Shown here: in pieces, positions 34,881 through 48,365 of the stretch
Position numbering within the stretch: the stretch's first letter is position 1
How the letters are laid out: each line of letters starts with the position of its first letter
DNA from: Megalopta genalis
Taxonomy: Eukaryota; Arthropoda; Insecta; Hymenoptera; Halictidae
Assembly (NCBI RefSeq): GCF_051020955.1
Contig: NC_135029.1
Coordinates: 6,218,001-6,282,000 of the forward strand
Length of the DNA: 64,000 bases
Reading direction: 5' to 3'
Program-made: the position numbers and the translations under genes
Notes under the pieces: generated by a model
The model's database searches: none
Seen by the model: the letters and a program-made list of their open reading frames with translations, nothing else
Told to the model about the DNA's origin: nothing

Positions 34881-37025
34881 GGCAAAGTATTTTTAAATTC
34901 CTTATATCGTGATACAGCCTTTTCACATATGACAACTTTGGGATGTATATTTATTTTGAATTATGTGATTACGATATAACTATAACCTAGGAAATAGACA
35001 AATTATTTCATTTAGCAATAAATGCCTCTTCCAGTCGTATCCAGAATTTAAGTTCTCCAGTAAAAGACAAAGTAAATGAATAAGTATTTAAACCGTAACA
35101 ATGCCACATTACTTTAAGTATTATTGTTTCAAGAAATATTTCGATCAGGAAATGTAGATTACATAATAAATCTGTATCGCGTATCTGTCACAGCACAGGA
35201 AAACCAATAATTTCATTGGAAGTGTGATATCAGCTTTTTATTAATACGTTCTTGAAAAGAAGGATATAAGGATTTTATCGGGCGCATTTGCGAAGGGAAA
35301 TAACAAAGAACGTATTCAAGAAAATAAAATTCCGCCGTCCCAGATATCTCGAGAGAATAAGTGGAATCGGTAGCGGAGACTGATTTATTGGAAACATTTA
35401 ATTCAACTCCGTACTTCACGAGCACCGGCAACTCGATGGAATTCATCAAGAGGAATATCGTGAAACAGCTGTCACCCAAACCCGCCATATTAAAAGGACG
35501 AGACGCCTATTCAGATGGAGCCGGATCCTTCGCGGTTAGAGGATTTCGAGCAGCAGATCGAGCCGGAGGAAAAATGAGATACGATGGAGCAGCTAAGCGT
35601 GAAATAGTCCTCGGTTACTCTATACAAGGTTTCCGTACCGCGAACTTCGGATATTATCTTCCCTCGGATCTAGGCAAACGATTTTACACTTTTCCACGTC
35701 AAAAGTATTCTTCGCTATACTGCCGAGAATATTCGAACATTTGTCCCGTCGTTCCTCCTTACGTTTTCGATACCGATACCTTATTGTTTTCCAATTTCCT
35801 TCGGGCAACTGATATCATTGACACTGGAACACTGCTTGGTACGTCGCGACGTTTTATTTCAGCTTTCTCACTTTATAATCATAGAACATGTTCGCGGAGC
35901 AACATAGAGATATAATGGAATTATTAATAGTTCTTTATTTAAAGATTCGGTGAAAGATTAATAGATACTGGTTGACAAGACTTCTGGGATCATTAAATTA
36001 AATTTATTTAGCACAAACGATCACATGCCTTTTCTATTTTAGCTGTATATTTTTATTTTATACTATTAATAATAATAGAACGATAATAAAAATGAAAATA
36101 AAAACAATATGATTATTATATACTTAATATCCTAGCTTCTGATAACATAATATAGCTGATGTTTAAATTGATTAAAATCATCGCCGTTAGCATAAGTGCA
36201 GTTCAGAGAAAACGAGTGATATAGTGATGAGGCACAAAAACTCTGGGAGTTTTCCTGAAAGATTGTGGATTCATAAAACTCATCAAATCGGTGACAGTAG
36301 GTTATAATAGGGTTAAGGTTGTATACTATCGTTGTTTTCACTACTTGATACACTAGCGATTAATAAAATACAATGTATATTTTGTATAGAACTAAATTAA
36401 CATATCTCTCTGGACATTCTCTTTGTGATCTACCATAACTCCAGTATAACACGTATTAAGAGTTAACATTTCCGATAATTACGTTCCAGTTATCATTCCA
36501 CATACGCACGAGAACAAGCTGCATAAATAAGGAAAGATCAACAGCAATATCTTAAATGATATCTGTATCCGATACATTACTCGGACGAAATAAAAACATA
36601 TCGAGTTTCTTTCCACATCAACATTATCGAATACCACGTTCATTAAAGAACGTTCGACACTCTCGCTCAAAGAAGTCGCCTAGAAAGCGAACCGTTTCCG
36701 AAATTGGTCGAGGCAGCTGCCGGTATCGCCCACGTAAAACATAAACCAAAAACGCAACCCAGTTACTTTGACGTTCACGACACAGTAATTAGGCAACCGA
36801 TGGAACACCGGTTTTCCCGGCGAAGCGGCGAGCAAGCGAGCGAAATTATGCAGCAGCGCGAGAGTGGAAATAAAGGAGAGGTGGCGGGCGGAAAAAGTGG
36901 GAGAATAAGAAAAGTAAGAATCCGGTAATTGAACTCGGTGCCAAGTGCCGCGGGGATAGATTCGAAAATGAGTAGATCCCGGGAACCGATGCGGCTTCGG
37001 AGGATCTCGCGAGGCTGGTAGGCAG
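34881..37025. other. Region with the longest ATG-independent frame, no supported gene
   Basis: The plus frame 35361-35915 is open for 184 codons but begins at GTG directly after a TAA; the first in-frame ATG comes later. Its translation shows no signal peptide, repeat or domain I recognise. With about 128,000 codon positions in six frames, roughly one frame this long is expected by chance (my estimate). 35920-36480 is AT-rich with nothing seen; 36480-37020 becomes GC-rich. Confidence 0.35.
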
Positions 37026-37135
37026 GGGCTGAGATATCGAGAGAGATGGATAGAGATAGGGATAGAGAGAGGTGAGAGAGGGAGAGAAAGAGAAAGGAAG
37101 AGAGAGAGACAGAGAGAGAGATGGCTAGAGAGAGG
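37026..37135. repeat. GA-rich microsatellite tract
   Basis: Interrupted (GA)/(GATA)/(GGAGA) repeats, with AGAGAGAGAC-AGAGAGAGAG at about 37099-37120. On the minus strand it encodes a Ser/Leu-rich run that holds open the 206-codon frame 36680-37300, which I therefore do not call a gene. Confidence 0.9.
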
Positions 37136-40100
37136 TCCTGGGTCGTGATGCAGCGTCGATGGCGGTGTGATTTGCTTGCAGCGGTTCGAGGCTCGACTGT
37201 TTCGGCTCGAGCCGAAAAAAGGATGGCCGCCGCGGCGGAAGGGGTCGAAGGAGCCGAGGGTTTTCTCGAAGGCGCGAGGAGGCAAGAACAGGGGCAACAA
37301 CGGAAATAGAGGCGTAGGAGGCTTTGCCGTCCCGCCTCGTCTTGATCAATACAGCCACGGCCTACTACTATAGGTAACGTTTCGCTGCCTGCCTGCCTCC
37401 TGCCTTGCTTGCTTGTACTTGCTTGCCTCCCCCTAGCCCCCCTGGCTCGCTACTATAGATCTGTCTCTTATTCGAACCAACACGCTCCGTCCCATCCCGC
37501 GGCTGTTCCATCTCGTTCCGTCTTCCGCTACCCTCTAGAAGAGGGAGGAGGTGCACGCAGCGGCAACCTACCTCACGGGACACGAACGGCCGAAAGAACA
37601 TCTCCCTTTCCCTTCCGAATACACCCCAGTTTTGCTTGTTAAAGAGGAGAGAGCATCCGAATGCTTCAACCCAGAAACACAAGCGGCCTGCGTGCCCGTT
37701 TATGAACGTTCATGATCGAGCTGCCGGCTCTAAACTTCCCGATTACGACGTCCGACAATCGAAGAACGATAAAACCGGTTGTTCCCCGTAACGAGTACGA
37801 TTCCTGCGCTGCGCTATCTAGATCGTCGATCGAGCTACACGTATGTACAACATGCGAGCGTAATTGATACCTTGTAATTTCAACGACTGCCGTCGAGTTT
37901 ATGATCTCCATTTACATGTTTACATATTTGCGGTGCCGCCGAGTGAACGTGTGTACGCTCTCGCCGTGGATAACGAAACTATCTGCAACTATGTGCGCGT
38001 ATCTAGTCCTTATCGACGGGCTGATTAAATGTAACGAGCGAAAGAGCGAGTACAAACGACCGTGATTAGACCCGTGCGAGTTCGTTTGGTTACTTTGGAA
38101 ATTGTGCTGCTTCGCAGTTTAGCTGCTGCTTCGAACCTGATTGCGGTTATAACTGCGTGGATAGTTTCTATTGTTATTGGTCGTAACAATTACATACCTG
38201 GAAGTAAATATAAAGGCATGATACATTGGTACCAGTTCGTTAACACTTCGTCCGAACACACGCTAAAATAAAATCGTGCATAAGCATCGACGAAAGATAT
38301 TATGATATCCATAATACAAAGTTGAACTTCGGGAATTTTTCGAACGTGTTGCAAGATCTTTGTAAAATAAGAATCAGGCTTTATCAAAATTGATCGGTTT
38401 CGCAATTTATGAATTGTCTATTTCTGTGTGAAACAATTTGTCTCGGTATTGTACTCTACGTTTACTCGTCATCCCTTCAAGATTCTACATTAAGTTCGTA
38501 TAAAAATATCGCACGTACTTGTTCGCCAAGTTCGTAAACGGTACTAAATAAAACGAACACAAAAAAGGTATCCGATTTGAAACGGCATAACAAGTACACG
38601 GAAACGCCGCGGATGAAAAAAACGACGATCAATTCCGGGACAACCTGATATCCCCCGAACCATCGAAGTTTACGTTTCAAAGGAAGAAAACTCAAAGGAG
38701 GCTCTCGGCCTATAAATAAATTCGTCGAGAACGCGTCGGCATAAAATGCCAATTAATTCCTTTTGTTTAACTAACGAGGGATGCTCAGCGGCGCAAAACG
38801 AACTTAACCGAAGCGCGAACGCAAACACGAGCCGCCTGTTTCGTTCGCCTCGGCTTCCACGGCGACGACGGCGTAGCCTCCGGAATACGAGAAGACGCGG
38901 GAGCCGTTCATCCGTGTAAGCTAAGTTTCTGGTAACTGCGCCTTTGGCGGGGGTGGTATTCGCCGATGGATGGGCTCATAAGAGATTCAAGAGCGGCTCG
39001 TCGCGAACGATAGAGTTTTCTGGAAAGAGGGGGCGGTCGGCGAGCCGCGGCGGTGCGGCGGAGGAATGGCTGAATCGCCGGCGTGGCTCGCGTGCCGCGG
39101 CTGGCAAACGGCCGCAGCCAGTCGCACGCCACAAAAATTAACAGTTAAACAATGGAATCCTGTTATATAGCCGTTAATCAGAAACCGAGGTAGAAATAAT
39201 TAGGCAAGCGAGTTACCGTGCGCACCCGGTTCGGCCGGGCTCTCGCGGTCTCTATCGTTCTCGGGATTCCGCAACGAACGCCACCCTCGTTCATCCTTAA
39301 CCAGCCCCTCCATCCTAACCGGTTACAGCAACGGGCAGACATGAAAGGAGCGGTCGTGCTTTCCCAGACACTCTATACCTCCCCGCTCGCACCCTCCACC
39401 ACCACCCCACACGCCCACCCAACCCCTTTTCCTCATCCTCCTCATTCTCGTCCTCATCGTCCTCATCCTCCGATCCCCGTCTTCACACTACGTTTCTCGC
39501 ACGTGAGATTCCCGCCACTGTTACACGGCGGTTGCTGACTCTTTATGGTCTTTTAATTAGAGCCACTTTACAGAGCGAGGACAGGAAAGGTTAGGAATGC
39601 CGCTTGGAAAGTTCTTTAATTTGCTCGATAAATCAGCGGACGGTTTTCTGGCACGACGTGGAAACATTTATCTCACATGCGGCGCGCGTCACGGGCTTTC
39701 TAGACCGATCGCACTTCCGTCGTATAATTTCGTCGCTCGCGGCGTGCCGCGTCTTTACTTCCGTCTACCCCTGTTTCTTGCGCCGTTTCAATTGGGACGG
39801 AGATTGAACCCGACGGTAAATTACCGTCTTATCACTTAGTTAGTCGACGCCCGGAACTACCTCGTTCCTTCGTCGCTCGTCGTTAAACTCCCGACTCCTC
39901 CTTTTTTTTTTATAGACCCTCATACGCTAGCCAGAAATATTCTCCGGTAGCTCTCATCTGTTCCCGTTCGACACTTTCATTCGACCAGGAGCATTTTAGC
40001 CGTAATCTCGTAGTTTAGCGCGGCCACCGCTGCCGTAGATCGTGCGCGATTCGTGGACGCGCTCGGTATTGGATGATGTTCGATGAAAAAAGGAAAAATG

Positions 40101-40710
40101 GGTTAGTCGACACAGAAAATGGTGTTCTCAACCTAGCAGCGTTTCCCGTGATAATCGATTGGATACAGATTAGTTTATTTTTATTATTCTTTTCGAGAAC
40201 ATTTTCGAAATTCATAGAAGCGTTTACACTAGTTCATATTTTTGAAAACATTATTAACGCATGTGCACAATACGATCATCGTGTAGTGCGTGTTTGTTAT
40301 TCTGTGTTGTAATTAGTTTAATTTCTTGAAAATACATTTTCTCGTAAGAATCGCACTAAATTGCAAATTCTTTTGCATTACTCTAGGAAATCGGGAATCA
40401 ATGAAATTCCCACATATACCATTATCTCTCGAAATCGCTAATCGAGTGGATTAGAATCATAGTGGCGTAGGTCATATTGTCCTCATTGTGAGAAACAATG
40501 TGTATTATCGTTTATTAACACATCTATTGTTTACTGGCCAAATTTATTGTTAACATAATTTAGAGTCAAATTAATTAATAGTAACTTTACAATTTTATTT
40601 CACTCGACTTTGCAGCATTTTGACACGTATAGATTACACATTTTCGAAAATCCAACTGACATTACTATGTTTCTGAGCCACTCAATTGAAGACAGCCGTT
40701 TTTAATAACC
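37136..40710. other. Long GC-rich gene-free block
   Basis: 37140-37900 and 38600-39900 are GC-rich with many overlapping frames on both strands; none has a recognisable domain. CCTG/CTTG runs at 37385-37430 and a (CCTCAT)-like run with CCACC repeats at 39390-39480 are low complexity. 37920-38560 and 40080-40700 are closer to AT-rich background. No gene, array or paired TIRs supported. Confidence 0.4.
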
Positions 40711-40909
40711 AGTCTGCGGATCTGCATGGAAAATGCAAATTCTCCAAGGCGATTACGATAAGAACGAAATTTAAATAAAATTACGCTGTTTCTTTTAACA
40801 ACTTTGATAAATTGAAAACAGCGTAACAGTACTATTGGATTATTCTTATGGCTTCGGAATTTGATATTTCTGCTATCCATTTTTTCCATAAACGCATAAA
40901 AACCGCAAC
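40711..40909. mobile_element. Family A MITE, copy 4 (complete)
   Basis: End A left (AGTCTGCGGATCTGCATGG, AAAATGC) and end B inverted right (CCATTTTTTCCATAAACGC, ATAAAAACCGCAA). 199 bp, in the opposite orientation to copies 1-3. Interior shares TTTCTTTTAACAACTTTGAT-type sequence with other copies. Confidence 0.75.
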
Positions 40910-41977
40910 CTAATAATAGCAACGCGTGTTCGTAATAGAACTGCAATTAGAATCAGACTAAAAATGATACAATGAGAATTTAGGATAACCAATTGACGAA
41001 AGGTTCTATCTATCCCACGTTTCAGTGGATTCGTGCGTGGAAAGTTAATCTCAATTAACACTCGTAAATCGCGGTTATACGGCCGCAACTTCGCAACGGA
41101 ATCTCTTTCGAAAGAGAGCAAGTTTTACTCGATAAAGGTTTTGATGAAAGTGCTCGCGTGTAAGGAAGTTCCGTAGCGGCCGGGGTATATCCATATGTTT
41201 CGAACTTAATCTAACTCGAGCCCCGAAAGCTCGAACTTTTTGCGCGATATTTGATCACGGCCGTTGTTCTCTTTCAGTGGAGTCTCGCCGGGCCATAAAT
41301 TTTTCGCGTCTACTCGTAAGCCGTGGCTGACCGCAAAATAATATGCGGCGGGGTCGGCCCTCATGTTTGGCTGATCGGCGGCTGATTACACGTGTTCCAC
41401 GCCAATGGTAGGAGGGCATGATAAAGCTGGCGGACGGCTGGGGCAGAAGGCCAGACACAGCCTCAATCACCGCAACCTGCTGGTCAGCCTAATCCGCCAT
41501 GGTGGCCACCCATTCAAAATCAATAGATAATTTTAGCCCTCTACACCAGGACGTGTATGCACGGTGACGCACGTACGTTGTAAAGGGAGGCCCAATAATC
41601 CTCAGCCTTCACTCACCAGTCTCTCTCCTATAAATCCGTACCCACGGGTTAACTCCAACTTCGAAAATCTCCAAGTAAAATCGACTTCCCCGAGCGATAT
41701 GTAATGAGTGCTCCACTGGCAAATCGTTTTTTCGCTGCTAGTAATGACGTACTATTCAGTTGCCAGCGTTAGGGATGCGAATGATTTATTGCTTCGCCGG
41801 TGAACGAACTTGATGACCACCACGATAAACCGCGGTTAATCAATTAGGGAAGGAGTGTGATGTATTGCACGAAGCCGCGGGGTAAACAAATTCTCCACTG
41901 ATAAATTGAAGCATTCCAATAAGAGATGCTGGCTTGTCGATACGATTGTGACACTTCGTGGTTGAGGAGTTACAATA
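40910..41977. other. GC-richer gene-free block
   Basis: 41080-41940 is GC-richer, with an E-box CACGTG near 41390, a CCTATAAAT near 41629 and no frame with a recognisable product. Could be regulatory; unproven. Confidence 0.4.
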
Positions 41978-41981
41978 TTAA

Positions 41982-42423
41982 CCCCTTGCACTCGGATGCC
42001 CGGTTATTGGAGACGTAACGAAACTACTGATAATAATGGTACGTTGAAAAGTACAAATCTTTGTTTCATAAAATCTGCATCGATACAGTTTTGTACCAAA
42101 ATATTTCAAATGTTAGGACATTTTATATTTTATTCGAAGCGTTACGTGATATTTTTTCTCCAAGAGAAGTAGGTTAGAAAGCTAGCAAATCATAAATAAT
42201 CATTCCCGATAAATTATATTTGTGAATGTGGAAAGATATGGAGTTGCGTTGTAATATATAATATATGTATATTATACTATATATATATACATATATATAT
42301 ATTATTATTATTACATATTATAGATTATAGATTATATAATATATAATCTCAACGTCTTAGTATTTATTTACACGTTTATAGACAAATTAAAATATTTTGT
42401 GGGGTCGCTGATAACCCCAAGGA
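41982..42423. mobile_element. Candidate TTAA element with degraded ends
   Basis: TTAA (41978-41981) is followed by CCCCTTGCACTCGGATG, close to the end of the 17.1-kb element. A possible right end is GGGTCGCTGATAACCCCAAGG before ATTAA (TTAA at 42424-42427); read inverted, CCTTGGGGTTATCAGCGACC shares CCTTG, GGTTAT and GCGAC-like blocks with the left end. The AT microsatellite sits inside. The left end is fairly clear, the right end is doubtful. Confidence 0.35.
42256..42352. repeat. (AT)n/(TA)n microsatellite
   Basis: Long imperfect AT dinucleotide tract with TATATACATATATATAT and (ATT) runs, then ATTATAGATTATAGATTATA. Confidence 0.9.
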
Positions 42424-42427
42424 TTAA

Positions 42428-45400
42428 AACTGACTTCAAATTATTTGTTTTAGGAATATGTTCAAGAACAACACTATTATTATCTCTGGTTTTTTCATGG
42501 TTGTGTTGAGTTTCTTGAGTTTCTTCACAAATGTGTATTGAGTTTCTATTTTTTGAAGATGCTAAGCAGAATGGTAAAGGAAAAAAAATTTTCCCTAAGT
42601 GTACAATAGTCCTCGAAGTCCATCTGTCTGTTTATCATCATGTGTACACTATTGCGATCGAGGTGTGATGAAGCCCTATCGGAGTATGCAGTGTCATTGA
42701 CCTTACCAGATGTACAGGTGATTTGCCCAACTCGCGACACCTGTGCTACTCTCACTTACCCTCATTACGAGGGTGCTGCGATACTCTCGATTTCTTCGAT
42801 TTTTTATTAAGAGATATCATTCACAGTCCTCACAATCTTTAGATCATATTCAGCATGACGTAAAAGAAGTAATTATTTTGTTATGTTTTGTTACTATTCT
42901 TTATTTTTATATAATTCTATATTATTTGTTTTGTTTGTACATTTCAAATAGATATTGCTATTTGAGTTACATCGCAGCATTTTAGTAAAGATGATTCTTG
43001 AATTTGATCTTGGTGAATGATACTTTTGACGTGTAAAACGCAATGATCAAAACAATGTGTTCAAGAACATTACCAAAGTTGAATTTTTTCTCTTTTCTAT
43101 TGTAATGAACCTCATTATTATAATACTTTTATTAAGAATTTTTACGGCTATTATAATTGCAATATCCATAATATCAACATCCGCATATATCTTGTTGACT
43201 TGTATTTGATCTAAATTCGTCAATATAATCTTAGTTTGTTTGAGTAATAATTTCGTTTCTCCAAAAAAAAAAATTAAATATGATTTTTTGATATTTAGTG
43301 TAGATTATATTCGATGGCGTAATCAGCACTTTCGCAATTTTGAAAAAGTTCTGCTGTTTATGATAAACTACTGAATCTCAGAAAACGAAATTACTTTTTG
43401 AACAATTATATATAAACCCAATAAAATGGATAAAAATGCCACAGAATCAGTTACTAAAAACACAAAGAAACGGAGAATGCGTGAAAACTTAGATACCATA
43501 AAATTGACCTAAACGATTGACAAATGCAACATTGTTTAATGTTTGGTATTCATCAAAAATTCGATCTATCATTAACTAATATGTAATATAAATATAATGT
43601 GAGTACAAGTAATTTTCATACAACACGAATGTCACATAAAGTCCCAAAAATACTATAAAAATTATAAATTTCTTCTACTATACTTTCGCAATTTAATCAG
43701 CCCTCTGGAATAGTTAAAGCAGTCCAGTCAGCGAGATCTCATTAATGCAACGCAGTATCGCGGGGTACAACTGAAAAGTCGAAGAAGCAAGGAAACGATG
43801 AATACCATTAGGCAAGGTAAATATCAATTAAGCCGGAGTAGGTTTAGAACAAGGGTACCGACGAGCGCAGAGATGAGACAGGGACCAAAGGTTATCGGAC
43901 ACCCTGTACACGGCATCGTGCGATTCAGAGCGGCAACGGCGTGTGGGTGGAAACCGTACTACGTGTTTTGCTCACATCACCGAGGCATTAAGGCGCGTTT
44001 TGCCCTTCCGTACAGGGAACTAAGTTCGTCTGTCCCCCTCCGTCTCCGCTTTACGTCCTGCCGTCGGCGACGTTCGCCCCTACACGGTGGCATGAATATT
44101 CAGGACCTGCGCCTCGTTCAATATGAATGCCGTTGATCTTGGCGAGCCGCTTCTCGTTCCGTTTGCGTTAACGCACACCCCTAAAGAGGCGGATGGTCGC
44201 GCGGTTTGTTCCCAGATAAATAGCATTCAGAACGAAGGATATTGCCGTCTGTCTCTCGGTAACCCAATGAGGCTCCTTCTGATTGCGAGAGTAGGGTCCC
44301 GTCGGACCGACGAGGATGAGCATGTTTATTTCCGCCATCAGTATGCAGGCTTTCTTAAAGAATCCCGTTGGAATATTCAGCGCGCGACCCCATCCGCGCG
44401 TCGTTCGACTAAACTCGTTCCCCTCGAGCATGCGATTCGCGTGTACGCCGTCCGGGGAACGTGTATATAGGGCATGCGACGAAGATGAGAAAGAATTGTT
44501 ATCTAAGGCTCCGTTGCGCGGTAACGTGGACGGGCGAAACGTCGGCGAGGAGAGGAAGACCGGGAAATTAATGAGGACTTGACGATAAGAGGCCGCGCGG
44601 GAGCATCCATTCATGCTTATCCTTTTATGGTCGCGCGGAAGTCTGCATTCCGCGCGCGGGAGGGTTCAACGACACCCACCAGCACGTGCCGCAAATTCAA
44701 TTTGCTGATTCCTGACGGAACGAAGCTCCGACTTCCGTCCGGTGTCCCGGAACGACGATAACAACGATTAGGTTTCTGTTCGATCTCGAGCAGACCGAAC
44801 CGTGGATTCTTCGAAGGCGGTTGCGATGGTTTCGTACTCTCGACGGTCTTAGAAACGCATGTGGGATGGTGGAATGGTGTAGTACGCTTGTAACAGCTCT
44901 TCATTAATTCATCATTTATGATACGTATTAACACATTGACTGCTGTTATGTTGCCACGACACGACGGTGGAGTTTCCCAAAGATGCGAGGGTTCTTGTCC
45001 CGAACGGAGAATTTAACAAGACTTGTTCCGTTTTAAACTCCTGAATTTCTGAGGGTGTGAACGATGTGAATGGATCTGTGGTTCCATAGGAATCTCGTTA
45101 GGCGCGCGTTCGAAATCTGAGAACTTGAGAGAAAATGATGTTTGCATATGTGTAGGTTCTAATTTGAGCGGTGGGGATTGTACGAATTATAAGGATTAAA
45201 ATGGTAAGATGACGTGGCGAGGCAAAGGTTTAGATATGATGCGGCAAGGAGAGCAGTCAAGGACAAGACATGATTTGAGGATGAGTCAAGAGTGAAATTA
45301 TAGATTGCAGAAGATTTTGGAGTATTCGATAAAAAAAAATCATGGACCGACGTTGGTATACAATGATAAGTGATAATCGTGGAATGACGTATACGATGTA

Positions 45401-45899
45401 ACATAAATAATAATAAGTAATGTCGAATATGTGATGATGAATTAAAAGAAGAAGAATAAATCTAATTAAAACTAAGGTGGTGGAGTAGGATGCAACTCTG
45501 CCAAGCTTATTTTGAAGAAATCTGTTCTAGACGCCAATGTTTCGTTTTTAAAGTAAATAAATAATAACATGTAAGAAATGATAAATAACTCCTTTTTTGT
45601 TAGCAATGAACCTTCAAAAAATGCGTCGTAGTGAGCTTCTTCTACGAAATAACTCGTGATGGCCAATCGATACGTTAATAACGGTTCGTTGATAGTTTGA
45701 ATTTGTGGTTCTTAAATCCATTATAATGGACAGTAATTTATATACATAAATGGTTCCTTGTTAGTCGACGAGACATCGCACAAATTTCAAATTGCGACAC
45801 TGGCTTCCGATTGTTGGTCCAATCAACGTATCTGTATAACACTAATCGGTACACGCATTTTGAGGCACTAAAGATAATTTTCGTCATCATTCGCTCGAT
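42428..45899. other. AT-rich then GC-rich, no supported gene
   Basis: 42430-43690 is AT-rich. 43700-45000 is GC-rich with overlapping frames on both strands (43798-44136 plus begins with ATG; 44168-44614 minus has 148 codons), none with a recognisable domain. TTAACACATTGACTGC at about 44933 resembles a TTAA-element end but has no partner. 45000-45900 is mixed and unremarkable; the minus frame 45472-45666 has no recognised product. Confidence 0.4.
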
Positions 45900-46420
45900 C
45901 TTGTTACAATACTACCACTTGTTATAATTGAATATTGCCCCCGATTTCACAATTTGGACAAGTCCATCGTTATGCACTCCTCTGTTTATATTTCCTGTTG
46001 CATCTGTATCAAGTACTCAAAACATCGTCGCAACTATTTTCTCTTTCCAAGATGCATTAAATATCCAAGTTCTGAACGCTAAACATGCATGGGTTGCTGT
46101 TCACGAAGATTCAGAATTTATAAGCGAAACCATTACAGTGTCACTTGTTAAAGTTCAAAGACTTTGTTTAACGACGATGCGGGTAGTAAATTCAACTATA
46201 AGCTCAAATCATCGCCGCGATATTTGAGGACGCAACAATCTCCTTGTCCCCATACAATTTCATTTGTCGACGCTAGCTTCCATGGCTCCTTGTTGATGGG
46301 TCCCGTTTGTTCGAAGGTAGAGCCGGCCTCTTCAGCAGCTCCCGATGCCGTTTCTATAGGTATAGGTTATTCGAATAAATTGAGCGATATCGAGCGCGAG
46401 ACACTCGAATGATATGTGCG
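45900..46420. other. Possible decayed coding sequence, strand uncertain
   Basis: Two overlapping plus frames, 45928-46227 and 46164-46412, keep the segment free of stops with one frame change. On the minus strand about 46375-46206 is also open and its translation includes NEIVWGQGDCCVLKYRGDD, a W-x2-GD-x-C pattern faintly like some Tudor-type domains. Neither strand gives a start, splice pattern or confident homology. Chance is a real alternative. Confidence 0.15.
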
Positions 46421-48365
46421 CAGTCATCACGGCGAACCCCGACGGGCGGGTCTGCTGGACGCCGAGCTTTCATCGACAAGCAGAGAGGCAAGGAGACAGG
46501 ACGTCCGGGCAAGATCCAACGCGAAAGGGAAAAAGAGACCGGCGGCTGAAAGAGCGAAAGAGAGCCGATCGGGGAGGGAAACGGACCCGTCGCGGATGCA
46601 AGAGAGGCAGCAAGGAAAAAGGGGAGTGGGGGTGGCAAGCAGCGTGCTTTGAGAGTGGACCCCCGCGCTGAAAGTTCAATCAAGCTAAACAACATTTCTG
46701 TCCGGTCGCTCGCCAAAAAGCGGACTACCGCGCACGGCCGACCGACTGCGGCAGGCCAGGGCTGGCTGGCCAGCCAACCTTTCCCGACATCGGTCTGGCC
46801 TCAAACCAACTTCAAACGCGTATGAAATCGCGCTATCGTGTTGGCGAGTAGGGCGTGGCCGTAGCCGTGGGACCGTGCAGGATCTGTGGCTTTCCAGGTA
46901 GCAATCAGGTTCGAAAAACTGTTGCTACATGGCGCGAAAACCGGTCTCGGTTAGAGCCAAGATACTACAGTTGCCGAGGAAAGTTAGTTAGCGAGCGCAG
47001 TTTTCGGGAAATGAAGATCCCAGGAGCTTCCAGTACGTAACCGCTCGCTTCTAAAAGATGTCAACTGTAATTAATATTGCTCTTATGTTGAAAATAAATT
47101 GATTATAACAAGATCGATATTATTCGTGTTGTTAATCAGCATTTTATTTATTTTGTGTACAGGATGTCAATCATTTTGTGCATTTCCTTATAAACAATTA
47201 CGATAAGGGCGTTTTTAAATTTTTCTATCACACATAAAACAAGTACTGGAAACGTATTCAAATATTTTACACGCACGATCAGACACCTAATATGTCACTT
47301 ACCGTGAATGAATCGAGTAATTTGAGGTGTACATTTAAATATTAAAAAAATATATACATCGGCTCTTGTGTTTTTGTTGAAACAATCTCTGTACTGGAAT
47401 ATAAAAGTCATAAGTTTGGTTTAGTATAAAAATGTACGATAACAGTTTGAATACCATAAACGAAGAGCGTTGTAAACAAACTATCATAAAATATAGTAAA
47501 ATAATGAAATAAACATTACAGATGATTTTAGATACCAGTGCTTTTTAACAAAATTAATTATTTGATCAGTAACTTTATAAAATTACATTCTATACACGAA
47601 TTTATGCTTCTAGCGAATAACAGAATAAGATAAAGAAGAACTTGACGTATCATTTTTGATTTTTGTAACTTCTAACTCATTAGTCGGTGAAGCTCTAATA
47701 TCTAATGTAGAATGCTTGACGTAGAATATTGGATGTAGATTGCATGGAACATTACAATTAATAGTAGGTCATATTATATTAGATCATATCGGACGCAGAA
47801 GCTCCAAACATTACGCAATCCTGGAAGGCAAGTCTACATACGTCCTCCGGATTTACTGATCTCAATGATTCATGTCAACTTCTCGTTACAGAGACACGAG
47901 TGATGCTCGGAGATTACCGATTTTGACAAGCAACCGTCGTGGTGGTAAGACAAGACACGTTGATATACGAGTAGACCATGTCCTAGCCCTATACAGGATT
48001 GTACACTGCGAGCCTGAAGGACGATACCCGAACGGGCGCCAGATTGATCGGAGTCAAGGCTGGTTATGCTGGTGATACGAGCAAGGGAGGTAGCGAAGGG
48101 CTTATGGGTAACTGGGGTCATTGGCCGGATTCAATTCTATATGACATTCTCTTCGATTCATCCTTTTCCAAAGTATTCGTATGAAAATTCCAATTCTTGG
48201 TTTCATCAGAAGACAGAAAAAAATGCGATTTTATACATACACTCGCAATAAACCATTTAAGAGGAATTTAACTAATTGAAGATACATAAAGTGCCTGTAA
48301 TTCTTCGATATTATTGCTGAAAGCTTAATTTATTATAATGTCTTGAATACGATAATTTATAAATA
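46421..48365. other. GC-rich then AT-rich, no supported gene
   Basis: 46420-47040 is GC-rich (GGCCAGGGCTGGCTGGCCAG near 46754 is a local palindrome-like run). 47050-47830 is AT-rich; around 47696-47745 there is a small TAGAATGCTTGACGTAGAATATTGGATGTAGATT internal repetition. 47860-48130 is an isolated GC-richer island with short frames on both strands, product not recognised. Confidence 0.4.

Noticed and set aside
35361..35915. 184-codon plus-strand open frame
   Set aside because: Begins at GTG right after a stop, no recognisable domain, and one frame of this length is expected by chance in 64 kb.
36680..37300. 206-codon minus-strand open frame, the longest in the window
   Set aside because: It is held open by the GA/CT microsatellite (Ser/Leu repeats) and by high GC at its ends; no domain, signal peptide or splice context.
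44933..44950. TTAACACATTGACTGC as an end of a TTAA element
   Set aside because: No inverse end found on either side.
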